Source: Adiantum capillus-veneris
Lineage: Eukaryota; Streptophyta; Polypodiopsida; Polypodiales; Pteridaceae
Assembly: GCA_014529385.2 (NCBI GenBank)
Contig: CM043952.1
Span: 53,832,119 to 53,896,118, forward strand
Direction of reading: 5' to 3'
DNA length: 64,000 nucleotides
In this document: positions 32,880 through 43,613 of the stretch, piece after piece
Layout of the letters: every line of letters begins with the position of its first letter
Numbering within the stretch: position 1 is the stretch's first letter
Made by a program: the position numbers and the translations under genes
Notes under the pieces: model-generated
The model's database searches: none
The model's input: the letters and a program-made list of their open reading frames with translations, nothing else
What the model was told of the DNA's origin: nothing

Positions 32880-33745
32880 TTAGTATTAGGAGGCTTTAGA
32901 TAAAAGATATAGTTTTAGGTTAGGGTGTTAGAGTTTGGACATCTTAGTCCGTTTAGAACTTTCCACTTAGGTTAGAGTGTTAGGGTTCGGCCATCCTAAT
33001 CCATTGAAAACTTGCCGCTTAGGATTGGCCTATTATTTCAATTGGCTTAGAGCTAGCTGCTTGGGGTTAGTGGCTTATAGTTTAGTTCTTCTTGTTTTGG
33101 ATGTTTCAGTTGGCTTAGAGCTAGCTGCTTAGGGTTAGCTGCTTATAGTTTGATCGTTATGAGTTGGCCGTGTAAAGTCACTTAAGGTTGGCTACTTTAA
33201 ATTGGCTTATGGCCGCATTGATTTGGCTGTTTGAATCCGTTAAGGGTTAGCGACTTTTGGTTTGGCCATTAGTAGTTGGTTGTATTTGGTTGCTTGGGTT
33301 GGCCGTGTAAAGCCACTTAAGTTTAGCCGCTTTAAATTGGGTTAGGGTGGACATTTCAATACACTTTCCGCTTAGGGCTAGCTACTTAGGGTTAGCGCCT
33401 TTTGGCTTAGCTGCTTAAGTTTGGCCACTCTAAATCGGGTTAAGTTTGGCCATTTCAATCCACTTAGGGCTAGCTACTTAGGGTTAGAGGCTTTTGGTTT
33501 GGCCTCTAGGAGTTGGCCTTCTGAAGGTGCTTAAGGTTGGCCGCTTAGGGCTAGCTACTTGAGGGTAGCTTATGGCTGCTTAGGGTTAGAAAATTTTGGT
33601 TCGGCTGCTTAAGTTTGATCACTCTAAATCGGATTAATTTTGTCCATTTCAATTCGCTTAGGGTTAGCTACTTAGGGTTAGTAGCTTTTGGTTTGATCGC
33701 TAAGAGTTATCCTTGTAAAGGCTCTTAGGGTTGGCCATGTAAAGA
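32880..33745. repeat. Degenerate minisatellite rich in TTAGGGTTAG
   Basis: Phrases such as GGCTAGCTACTTAGGGTTAG, CTTTTGGTTTGGCCGCT-like blocks and ACTCTAAATCGGGTTAAG recur many times in variable order. The unit is loosely about 45-110 bp. It has the look of a diverged internal minisatellite within the CACTA element. TTAGGG units occur singly, not in tandem, so it is not telomeric. Confidence 0.8.
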
Positions 33746-33879
33746 TTTTGTCTTCCACCATTCAATGGAAGTGGATAGCAAGGGAAGATCGGATGCTCTA
33801 GTCATGTCAATCCTAGCTAGTGCGCTTGGGGTTGGTGATGTGTATGGTGGAGAAGTATTTTCCAGCAAAAATTCTTACT

Positions 33880-34350
33880 ATCCAAATGCATTTACATGTG
33901 CATGTGGTTGATCAAGTTGCAGTTTGCTGAGACGGTGCATTACAGGTGGATTTTCTCCTTGGAGAGATTCATGAAGACTTTAAAATGGTTTATTCTTCAA
34001 AGGGCTCATCCTGAGGGTAGCATAGCAGAAGGATGGCTAGTGCAAGAGTCTCTTGTATTTATAGTGAGGTTTTGGGTTCAATTGACCCAAGATGTCTCAA
34101 ATGTGAACTACTAAAACAAATGCCAAGGTAATTGGGAAGGAGCCACAGGGACAAGGTATCATGAGGAAGATGGATGTCAAAATGCATAAAAAGGTTATGA
34201 GATTTTGTCTTCTCAACTCAGAAGTCATGCAAAAGTGGATTGAGAAATATGAAGTGAAAAAGCAACAGTATTTGGTTGATCAGTTGCAATTTAAGGATAA
34301 TCATGCCACTAGAAACCTTCCCTTTCTAGATCATCTACAACCGTGAGACT
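33880..34350 (+). pseudogene. CACTA transposase (TNP2-like), DUF4218-type region
   Basis: The frame 33896-34114 reads VHYRWIFSLERFMKTLKWF, then RAHPEGSIAEGWLVQESL. This is the well-known pattern of the DUF4218 domain in plant TNP2 transposases (HYRWMYP-type, ERY, LK, then an R-x-PEGSIAEG motif). The next frame to 34344 is in the same region but degraded (stop near 34112). The catalytic part that should lie upstream is not readable; minisatellite occupies that space. Confidence 0.75.
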
Positions 34351-34581
34351 TCCCTACTAGATGTTGGCTAGATGCAACAACTTTGGAGGCAAATCAAAAT
34401 GGAGTATTACTTACTGAAGAAAAAGAGGAGCTATCGAGGGGATGCGATTGGCATATATATTTTTTGGTTGCTTCTCATTTTTATTCACATAGTAATATTT
34501 CTATAGTATGTCTGATATTGTTTTATGTGCTTGTAGTATCACAAATACGGAGCATTGTGGTAACATAGGTGACACTTTAGA

Positions 34582-35156
34582 GTGCAATGTATAGACGAAC
34601 AAAGGGTAACCTATGTCATTGGTGTCACAGCAAGCTTTGTCCAAGAAAGTCGGAGTAGTGCCAAAGATAATAACACACAGACTGTCCATCTTGAATACTT
34701 TTGTTATATCCAAGACATCTTGAAAATTAGCTTTAGAAAGTTTGATATTTTTGTTTTTGATGTGAAGTGGTTCGAGGTTATTACTAGTGATCCCAATGCA
34801 GCTGTGCGCAAAGACAAAGAGGAATAATTCAAGTGAACTCTAGGCGGCAGGTTTTGACAGATAATTGGGATACATTTGTACTTCCGCAGCATTGTGAACA
34901 GTTGTGTTTATCATAGATCCATTATGGAATTAAAAGGATGCAGATGATTTGACTAAACTGTGCTCGCTCTTTGTTGTCCAAGTTACTCCATGGAGAAAAC
35001 GTGTATGAAGGATTGGAGGTTGAGGACAAAGAGACACATGAACAGCATGCACACGGATTGTGGATGACGTGGATGATGAGGATATCAAGCTTGAATTTGG
35101 TGCTTTTGGGGAGCAAATGCCTAGACTTGGAGATAAGCGATAAGATACTAAGATAG
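34582..35156 (+). pseudogene. CACTA transposase C-terminal region (DUF4216-like), fragmented
   Basis: The frame 34582-34827 has a hydrophobic pattern (YIQDILKISFRKFDIFVFDV then KWFEVI) resembling the DUF4216 domain that follows DUF4218 in these transposases. A second frame continues with TDNWDTFVLPQHCEQL near 34853-34905 and GENVYEGLEVEDKETHEQHA near 34986-35050. The similarity is recognisable but weak. Confidence 0.5.
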
Positions 35157-35414
35157 ATGCAGTGATTGATGTAGGTGTGGAGTTAACAAAGATGCAAAAG
35201 TTTAGCCAATTGAGATAGATATCTATGGTGCATCATCTCTCATAGAAGATGAGAGATTGATTAGTTTTTTTTTTTAAGGACTCTCTTGTAATGTCTACTT
35301 GTGATTAATGGATTTTAATTATTGGCCAATAGTAATTTGTGTTGCTTAAGTTGGTTATTTATGATTAAGTGAACTAACGTATTGTATATATATTTTCAAA
35401 ATAGTTTTTGCAGC

Positions 35415-36310
35415 CATGGAAGATGACAAGAAGGCATACTCTCCGAGTTTCAATTTTTTTGTTATTGCGGCTAGCATGTCACCAAAGCAGATGGCCACAT
35501 TTTTCTCACAATTCACCCCTGAGCAATGTGTATACACGTAAAAGTTTTGGAGTGTTGGTCCTTCTAGATCAGATATAGCTGCTCTGACTCCTGTGACCAG
35601 TGTACTAGTTACACCGATAGGTGGTGCCACACCTACGACGAGTATCCCAGTTACACCGACGGATCAAGCTACACCAGAGATTGCGCTCTCTTGTTCTTCT
35701 TTAAGATGATGCAGGCCTCATCATTCTTCAAGCAATGGTTGTTGCGGTAGCGGCACTAACAATGCATTCACACTATTGAGAGAACATCCACCTCTCTCTT
35801 CAATAGAGAGTACACCACTTTGCACACCATGTCACACGAGTTTGATCCTAGCCAGGTGTACAAGACCAGAGATGGGATGCCAGTTCTGGATAGGGCCAAA
35901 AAGGCCATGCAACAGAGGGTTCGACAGCTCTGTATGGTGCAGTTTGGGTACTCTATTATGAAGCATCGGGATGCTCAAGATCAAGAGAGGAATATTTACA
36001 TCATTGATGCCATTTATAGAGTACATGCCAGTAGATGGGTATGATCTATTCTCCAATGATCGGATCCTTAGCGTGGCTATTGTTGCAACGATGTCACATC
36101 GTTGATCAGAGGCAAGAGACAAGTACAAGAATAGTGAGCCAATGCTAGCATGGATGGATGCAGAGGAGCGGGCAGCGATCACACGAGAGATGTAGGAGCA
36201 TCCTGACAGGTTCCAATAGCAGAGAGATGCAGCTAGAGTACGCATGGAATCTATAGGATCATCTCATCTTGGAAGTGGAGACTACAAGACTCTATGACAT
36301 GAGTCTGTAA
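35415..36310 (+). pseudogene. Second CACTA reading frame (possible transposase accessory protein)
   Basis: The frame starts MEDDKKAYSPSF at 35415, has a Thr/Pro-rich stretch near 35580-35680, and continues after stops with DGMPVLDRAKKAMQQRVRQL near 35868-35930. Near 36140-36190 it reads EPMLAWMDAEERAAITREM. Its position between TNP2 and the right terminus is where CACTA elements encode a second DNA-binding protein. I do not recognise a named domain with certainty. Confidence 0.4.
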
Positions 36311-36559
36311 GTGCCATACACTATTTAAATAGCGTATGTGTATATGTTTTCTAATATTTATCTTATGGTTAAGTGTTTATCTTACAAGAATTTGTCATGG
36401 AGCATTTTCCGACGTGTCGAGAAGAAAAGTATGGATTGAAGCATCGATTGTCAGCTCTTTTGTCCTAGCTTCAGGATAAGGTAGAGATCGTCGCAACAAC
36501 TGAGAGGTATTACCTTGATAAGTATGATTTATGTATATGTTTTCATTGAGTATAGTTCA

Positions 36560-37440
36560 TGTACAGTTAGTTATGGTTATGCTTTTGGTTCATGTATACT
36601 TAGACATTGGTTATGGTTCTGGTTATCTTCATGTTTACTCAGTTTTGATTTTGGTTATGATTATGAACATTGTTATGGTTATGATTATGGTCTTGATTGT
36701 GCCCATAGTTCTGGAATTGCTCTTTGGTTATGGTTTTGGATATTTGTTATAGTTATGGTTATGGTTTCAGAATCTTGTGATGCTTATGGTTATAATTTTG
36801 GAATCATGTTATGGTTATGGTTTTGAAATCATGTTATGGTTATGGTGTTGGAATTCTCTTAAAATTATGGTTATGGTTTTGGAGTCATGTTATGGTCATA
36901 GTTATCGAATTACTCTTTGGTTATGGTTTTGGAATCTGCTTGAGGTTATGATTATGGTTTTGGAGTTATGTTATGGTCATGGTTATATAATTGCTCTTTG
37001 ATTATGGTTAAAAATCATGTTAAGGCTTTGGAATTATGTTATGGTCATGGTTATGGAATTGCTCTCTGGTTATGGTTTTGGAATCATGCTATGATTATGG
37101 TTATGGTTTCAATATCTTGTGATGGTTATGGTTATGGTTATGGTTATGGTTATGGTTATGGTTATGGTTATGGTTATGGTTATAATTTTGAAATCATGTT
37201 ATGATCATGGTTATGGTTTGAGAATCTGGTTATGGTTTTTGAATTTTGTTATGGTTATGGTTTGTTGCAAATCTTGTTATGGTTATGATTTTGGAATCTT
37301 GATATGGTTATGGTTGGTGAATCTTGTTATGGTTATGGTTATGGTTATGGTTATGGTTATGGTTATGGTTATGGTTATGGTTTGTAAATCTTGTTATGGT
37401 TATGGTTATGGTTCTAAAATTTTGTTATATTAGTGGTTAG
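36560..37440. repeat. (TTATGG)n hexanucleotide satellite, perfect and degenerate
   Basis: About 880 bases are built from TTATGG and close variants (TTTTGG, TCATGG), with spacer phrases such as AATCATGTTATGG. Two near-perfect arrays lie at about 37120-37187 and 37325-37382. The Met-Val and Gly-Tyr repeats in frames across it are artefacts. The block sits in the 3' part of the CACTA element. Confidence 0.93.
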
Positions 37441-38155
37441 ATTGTCAATATGTACTCACAGTACTGTTGAATTATAAGCCAAAACATTGGTGGAGTGCAG
37501 TTGCTTTTTCACTCTTTCTTTTGTGCAAAGAGGATTGGTTTTTGGTGCTATAGTACATGCAGTGCCAACTATCTATCCTCTCTGCTAGGATTTTGGTGTT
37601 GGTATAGGCGTCAATATACACGTTAAAATATGCATCGAAATAAGCATCGGTACTTTCCAATGCATATACCAACGCTCTATATATTGATGTCTATTTTAAT
37701 GGTACAATTTCAACACCTATACTGACATCCATACCAATGTTTTGGAATTTTGAACCCATTTATTTGCGTCAACATAGGCATCAATTTTTTGTGCGACGTG
37801 TTGTAGTGTTATTTGAGCCGTTAGGATGGAATCAAATCTCTCGACGGATAGAATCAAATCTTGGTGGCTACTCTAGATGTGTGCGTAAATAAAACAATGC
37901 CTTTAACACTAGAATGGTAACATGACACTTTTATGTCCTTGGACACTTTTGTGTCCTGTTAAGTGACCATTTTTCTTGAATTATTTGAAGAGTATGAAAC
38001 TGAATTTCTAGGTGCTATATATCCACAAAGTTGCCTTATGAGCTGAAAAAAACTTAGCTTTTTTTTGGAGTATCAATCTCACCATTAACCTTACTCGTGC
38101 ACAACATTTTTGAACCTAAACTGTGTGAAAAAACGAGTCCTATATTTGGGTTTTT

Positions 38156-38239
38156 TGTTAGGAAATAAGACGTAGCTAAATAGATAATTGAGTAGATTAC
38201 TTAATGGAGAGAGACAGATTTACATACACGAGATTATAG

Positions 38240-38282
<43 letters not shown>

Positions 38283-38872
38283 CACGATATACGTGGTTCA
38301 CCCAATGTGGGCTACGTCCACGGGAAAGCAGCCACTCCATGGCTTTAGTACTTCAAAACAAGAAGTAGTTTACAAAGGGATTATACCCTTAATGTAGCTC
38401 CCGCCTTGCTTCACTCTCACCACCTCACACTCACCTTGTTGCATTAACTTCACACTATGAAATGTGTGTAGAAATGGCCTCCTTTTATAGGCCAAAAGGG
38501 CTGCCCTCTCTTTTGAGAGACAGCCATGTGTAGCCGCCCTTGTGCGAATAAGTCCAAATTGGACCCTCCAATCCGCCCATGTGTGGCCGCCCTTGAGAAG
38601 ACAAGTCCGCTTTTGAATTCGGCCACCGGCCACCGGCCATTGACTTCCGACCACCGGCCAACCGACCGGTTGTTTTCCGACCACTTTCCGGCCGCCGTCC
38701 GGCCATAATATTCCACCTCTAAAGTTTCCCCTGATTCTTGTTCGTAAAAATTTTGGTTTCCAGTGAGTGATTTTCCTTCACGCACGATGGCTTCTCCTCA
38801 TAATGGGGGCCTTACAAATGTGCGCTTTTACCACAGAAAATTACAAGGGTAAATCAGGCTCCATACTTAACA
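38156..38872 (-). repeat. 3' LTR of copia-2
   Basis: It is a direct repeat of 42888-43613. It contains an (AG)n run at about 38238-38278 that is longer than its partner's. A GC-rich CCGGCCACCGG-type block lies near 38620-38705. Confidence 0.95.
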
Positions 38873-38886
38873 ATCTCCCACTTGGA
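38873..38886 (-). other. Polypurine tract of copia-2
   Basis: The minus strand reads CCAAGTGGGAGATT next to the 3' LTR, the usual copia plus-strand primer. Confidence 0.85.
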
Positions 38887-38932
38887 GACTAATCTCCAAA
38901 CCAAACCTGTGACTGCTTTCCATTCTAGCTTC

Positions 38933-41542
38933 TTATCCTTGAATGTTGATTGAAGATGAACAAAATCTCAACTTCTCCTTGTTGACCACCTTTGTAAACA
39001 TGTCTGCAGGATTTTCACTTGTATGCACCTTTCCTAGCTTTAGTTGTCCCTCTTCCAAAAGAGTGCGGATGAAGTGATATCTCACCTCAATGTGCTTTGT
39101 CCTTGAATGAAAGGCTGAGTTCTTCGCAAGATGGATAGCGCTTTGGCTATCACTGTATAAGACACAATTGTTTTGTTTGAATCCAAGCTCTTCTAAGAAT
39201 CTGTGAAGCCACAGAATTTCTTTGCTTGCCTCCGTCATTGCTACATACTCTACTTCCGTGGTAGAAAGTGAAACCACTTTCTGTACCTTTGAAGCCCAGC
39301 TTACTGTTGTGCCTCCAACCGTGAACACATAGCCAGTAGTGCTCCTTCGAGTATCTTTGTCACCTGCCATATCTGCATCAGCATACCCTTCTAGAAAAAT
39401 ATCAGTTCCTTTAAAATACAAAGCATTTGTTGTTGTCCCTTTTAGATACCTAAGTATCCACTTCACAGCTTGCCAATGCTCTTTAACTGGGTTTTCCATG
39501 AACCTACTCACAACTCCCACTGCATGTGCAATGTCTGGCCTTGTCCAGACCATAGCATACATTAGAGAACCTACTCTTGCAGCATATGGAACTTTAGACA
39601 TATAGGCTATCTCCTCTTGTGTCTTTGGACACATATCCTTCGTTAGTTTAAAATGACCAGCCAAAGGTGCAGAAACTGGTTTTGCATTTTGCATTGCAAA
39701 CCTTTCTAGTACCTTCTTGATGTAATCTTCTTGAGATAGCTTTATTGTCTTCTTCGTCCTGTCCCTTGATATTTTCATACCAAGTATCCTCTTTGCAACA
39801 CCTAAATCTTTCATTGAAAAAGATTTGGACAGCTCCTCTTTTAGGTCTTTGATGTCGTGCATGTTAGCACTTGCAATCAACATGTCATCAACATACAACA
39901 TTAGGATGATGAATTTCCCATCTCCCAAATTCTTCGTGTAGACGTAGTGATCCGAGTTGCATCTTGTGAATCCATGATCCAACATCCATCGATAAAACTT
40001 CAAGTACCATTGTCTTGATGCTTGCTTTAAACCATACAAGCTCTTCTTTAATCTGCAAACCATTTTCTTCTGACCTTTTACTTCATACCCCTTTGGTTGA
40101 AGCATGTAGATTTCCTCCTCTAAGTCACCGTGAGGGAATGCCGTATTTACATCCATTTTCTCGAGATTTAGATCATGAGCAGCCACAAGGCTTAAGACAA
40201 GCCTAATTGAGTTCATTTTTACAACAGGAGAAAATATTTCATTGAAGTAAATACCTTTCTTTTGAGAAAAACCTTTTACCACAAGCCTAGACTTGTACCT
40301 TTTCTTCCCACCTTCTTCTTCCTTCAGCTTGTACACCCATTTGTTTTGAAGTGCCCGCTTACCTTTAGGCAACTCAACCAACTCCCATGTTTGGTTGCGA
40401 TGTAGTGAGTCCATCTCCGCTTGCATACTCTTCGTCCATTCTTCTTTGGATTCATGTTGCATAGCTTCTTCGTATGATTCCGGCTCTCCAGAATCTGAGA
40501 TCAAGAGATGGTTGAAGGAAGGAACAAACCTTTCTGGAGGTCTACTTGCTCTTGTAGATCTTCGAGGAATAGGTTGAGGCTCCTCATTTGGTTGACGTTG
40601 TTGCACATTGTCACCGTTTGCAGTTCTTGAGTCTTCACCGTCCTCAAGCTCCATGTACTCATCACCTGTTTCTTTTGTTTGTTTTCTTTCCAAGTAATCT
40701 TTGTACATATTTTGTTCGTTAACAATTACATCCCTACTCCTTAAGATTTTACCATCTTCAGGATTCCATAGGTGATACCCAAAGTCTCCTTCTCCATAGC
40801 CAATGAAGAAACACTTTTTGGACTTTGCATCTAGCTTTGATCTTAGGCTTCTATCTATGTGCATGAAAGCCTCACACCCAAACACTTTGAGAAATGCATA
40901 ATTCACCGGTTTACCTGTCCATGCCTCTTCTGGAACTCCCCCATCCAATGCCGTTGAGGGTGACCGATTGATTAAGTACACAGACGTACTTACAGCTTCC
41001 GCCCAAAGCTCAAGCGGTAGGCCTGCATGTAGCCGCATGCTTCGCGCGCGTTCCATGATTGTCCTGTTCATCCTTTTTGAAATCCCATTTTGTTGAGGTG
41101 TCCTTGGGGTTGTCCTTTGCCTCCGAATGCCATTGCTAGCACAAAAGCTTTCAAAAGCTTGGCTGCAATATTCGCCTCCATTGTCGGATCTGAGGCATTT
41201 AACCTTGGTACCTGTTTCATTCTCCACAAAGGCTTTCCACCTTTGAAATATGGAAAATACATTGGATTTATTCTTCATGACATAAACCCATGTTTTTCTA
41301 GTCGCATCCTCTATGAATGTTACATAGTACAATGAGCCACCAAGTGATGGTGTACTTGCAGGACCCCAAACATCAGAATGAACCAACTCAAGTTTTTTAT
41401 TTTTTCTTTCATTTCCTGATTTTTGAAATTTTACCCTCTTTTGTTTACCATAAACACAATCTTCACAGAACTCTAAGTCCACTTCTTTCAAACCTGGTAG
41501 AAGCTTCTTTGTTTGAAGGATTTGCATTCCTTTGGCACTCAT
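38933..41542 (-). pseudogene. copia-2 integrase, reverse transcriptase and RNase H
   Basis: The 869-residue open part begins just after a stop within the pre-integrase domain (MSAKGMQIL, CEDCVYGKQKR). The integrase core has HSDVWGPASTPS and RSDNGGEYCSQAF, but PQQNGISKRMNRT carries Lys where the catalytic Glu is expected. Reverse transcriptase follows: NKWVYKLKEEE, AFPHGDLEEEIYMLQP, and LYVDDMLIAS intact. RNase H ends the frame: STTEVEYVAMTEASKE, YSDSQSAIHLAKNS, KTKHIEV-type RTKHIEVRYHF, NPADMFTKVV. A lost integrase Glu should abolish integration activity. Confidence 0.95.
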
Positions 41543-41551
41543 ATGCCCAAG

Positions 41552-42412
41552 TCAATAGTGCCACACTGCACTATCAACTTCTGTAGTTGCTGCACAAGCT
41601 GAAGGTTGCATGCTAACAGTACACAAGTAAAGTGTACCGACCTTTTCTCCCTTGGCAACCACCAAAGATCCCTTTGAGATCTTCCACCGTTTGTTTCCGA
41701 ATGCAATGTTGTGGCCTTCATCGTCCAATTGTCCTGTAGAGATCAAATTTTTGCGAAGAGAAGGAACATGCCTAACATCTTTAAGCTTCCATTCATTTCC
41801 GTTAGCAGTTTTGAGAGAAACTGTACCTTTGCCGACAATCTCACAAGCTTCATCATCTCCCAAGTATACATACCCAAAATTACCTTTGGTGTAATCTTGG
41901 AAATGTTGCTTGTGTGGTGTCGCATGGAATGAAGCCCCGGAATCTACTATCCAAGAATTAGACACATTGTCTAATGAGAGAATTAGAGCATCTTGCTCTA
42001 CTTTACCTGCCACATTGGCCTCCGATGTTGGTTTGTTGTCTTGAGACTCAGTCTCCTTCTTCTTCTTGGACCAGCAATCCTTCTTGACGTGGCCCTTCTT
42101 GCCGCAGTTCCAACATTCAAGAACTGACTTTGTGCGTGACTTGCTCCGTCTTGAGCGATCACGACCCTTTTGTCTTTTGAACCTCTCCTTAGGCCTTTCT
42201 CTTGTTTCCACTGACAATGTTGCACTTGATGATTCTCCTGTGCTTCTCCTTCGTATTTCCTCACTTAGGAGAACACCCACAACATCATCAAACTTAAGAG
42301 TATTTGTGCCAGAAATAGAATTACTTACAGCCATCACAAGGCTGTCCCAACTATCCGGTAGAGATGATAGTATAAGGAGAGCTCGCACTTCATCATCGAA
42401 ATTGATTTTCAC
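41552..42412 (-). pseudogene. copia-2 gag C terminus, zinc knuckle and protease
   Basis: The frame continues gag after the TGA at 42416-42418: DDEVRALLILSSLPDSWDSL; zinc knuckle CWNCGKKGHVKKDC near residues 97-110; protease WIVDSGASFHATPHKQHF near 155-172; and the start of the pre-integrase domain, where it meets the second TGA (41552-41554). The first codon given (GTG at 42412) is not a real start. It is in frame with the upstream gag. Confidence 0.94.
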
Positions 42413-42415
42413 TGA

Positions 42416-42823
42416 TCAAAGTTGACTTATGTTTGTGTTAAAGTCATTTAGGTGTTCTGCAACTGAACCATTCTCTGCCATCTTTAGATTAAACAAGCGC
42501 TTCATAAGAAATACCTTATTGGATGCTGATGGTTTCTCGTAGAAGTCGTCAAGTGACTTCATCAAGTCCTCCGTGGTCTTCATCTCCGAAACATTGAAGG
42601 CCACCGTTGACGCCAAGCTTAACCGGATTGTTCCCAGTGCCTTTCGATCAAGGACAATCCATGCTTCATCTGCCATTGTTGCGGGCTTCTTCGCAAGACC
42701 GCCTAGTGGCAAATAGAGGTCCTTCTGGTAGAGATAGTCTTCAATCTGCATCTTCCAATGTTGGTAGTTTTTGCCGTTGAACTTCTCAATCTTGAGCTTC
42801 CCTTCCTCCGCCATAACTCCCAC
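42416..42823 (-). pseudogene. copia-2 gag N terminus
   Basis: The 135-residue frame starts MGVMAEEGKLKIEKFNGKN; the inner Met at residue 4 is an equally likely start. It shows the UBN2-type gag pattern (YQHWKMQIEDYLYQKDLY, LMKSLDDFYEKPSASNKVFL, MKRLFNLKM). It stops at an in-frame TGA after ISQL, and the following frame is continuous with it. Confidence 0.93.
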
Positions 42824-42873
42824 TCAATTCAAGGAATCCTTTCCTTGAGATAATTTATCTACGAGCAAACCTT

Positions 42874-42885
42874 GCTCTGATACCA
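42874..42885 (-). other. Primer-binding site of copia-2
   Basis: The minus strand reads TGGTATCAGAGC, a perfect initiator tRNA-Met match, two bases inside the 5' LTR. Confidence 0.93.
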
Positions 42886-42887
42886 GT

Positions 42888-43613
42888 TGTTAGGAAATAA
42901 GACGTAGCTAAATAGATAATTGAGTAGGTTACTTAATGGAGAGAGACAGATTTACATACACGAGATTATAGAGTAGAGAGAGAGAGAGAGAGAGAGAGTA
43001 CACACGATATACGTGGTTCACCCAATGTGGGCTACGTCCACGGGAAAGCAGCCACTCCATGGCTTTAGTACTTCAAAACAAGAAGTACTTTACAAAGGGA
43101 TTATACCCTTAATGGAGCTCCCGCCTTGCTTCACTCTCACCACCTCACACTCACCTTGTTGCATCAACTTCACACTATGAAATGTGTGTAGAAATGGCCT
43201 CCTTTTATAGGCCAAAAGGGCTGCCCTCTCTTATGAGAGACAACCATGTGTAGCCGCCCTTGTGCGAATAAGTCCAAATTGGACCCTCCAATCCGCCCAT
43301 GTGTGGCCACCCTTGAGAAGACAAGTCCGCCATTGAATTCGGCCACCGGCCACCGACCATTGACTTCCGACTACCGGCCAACCGACTGGTTGTTTTTCGA
43401 CCACTTTCCGGCCACCGTCCGGCCATAATATTCTGTCGTCCGGCCATAATATTCCGCCTCTAAAGTTGCCCCTGATTCTTGTCCGGAAAAATTTTGGTTT
43501 CCGGTGAGTGATTTTCCTTCACGCACGATGGCTTCTCCTCATAATGGGGGCCTTACAAATGTACGCTTTTACCACAGAAAATTACAAGGGTAAATCAGGC
43601 TCCATACTTAACA
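42888..43613 (-). repeat. 5' LTR of copia-2
   Basis: It is the 726-bp partner of 38156-38872. Compared with the 3' LTR it has a shorter (AG)n run near 42977-42999 and an extra copy of the GTCCGGCCATAATATTC phrase near 43416-43452. Confidence 0.95.

Larger units (their letters stand above)
32219..37808 (+). mobile_element. Decayed CACTA (En/Spm) DNA transposon
   Basis: The right end reads GTTGTAGTG at 37800-37808, the complement of the CACTACAAC terminus typical of plant CACTA elements. A matching left end is likely at 32219 (TACTACAAGAG, first base changed). Both ends carry subterminal repeats of the type GCATACCGACGCT in mixed orientation (32270-32440 and 37590-37800), as CACTA elements do. 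Inside are a TNP2-type transposase piece with a DUF4218-like domain, a DUF4216-like piece, and large minisatellites. No matching 3-bp target duplication was found (GTG against TTA), so the left boundary is tentative. Confidence 0.65.
38156..43613 (-). mobile_element. Nearly intact Ty1/copia LTR retrotransposon (copia-2)
   Basis: This 5458-bp element on the minus strand has target duplication TTTTT (38151-38155 and 43614-43618). Its LTRs are 717 and 726 bp. They start TGTTAGGAAATAAG and end CATACTTAACA, and differ mainly in the length of an AG repeat and in a short duplication near 43433-43455. The primer-binding site is at 42874-42885 and the polypurine tract at 38873-38886. One gag-pol frame of about 1300 residues is broken only by in-frame TGA codons at 42416-42418 and 41552-41554. 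It is probably the most recent insertion in the window. Confidence 0.97.

Noticed and set aside
32900-33740. Interstitial telomere
   Set aside because: TTAGGG and TTTAGGG units occur singly within a longer diverged unit, never as a tandem array.
36515-37433. Met-Val and Gly-Tyr rich open frames
   Set aside because: They arise from (TTATGG)n; all frames without stops exist only because of the repeat.
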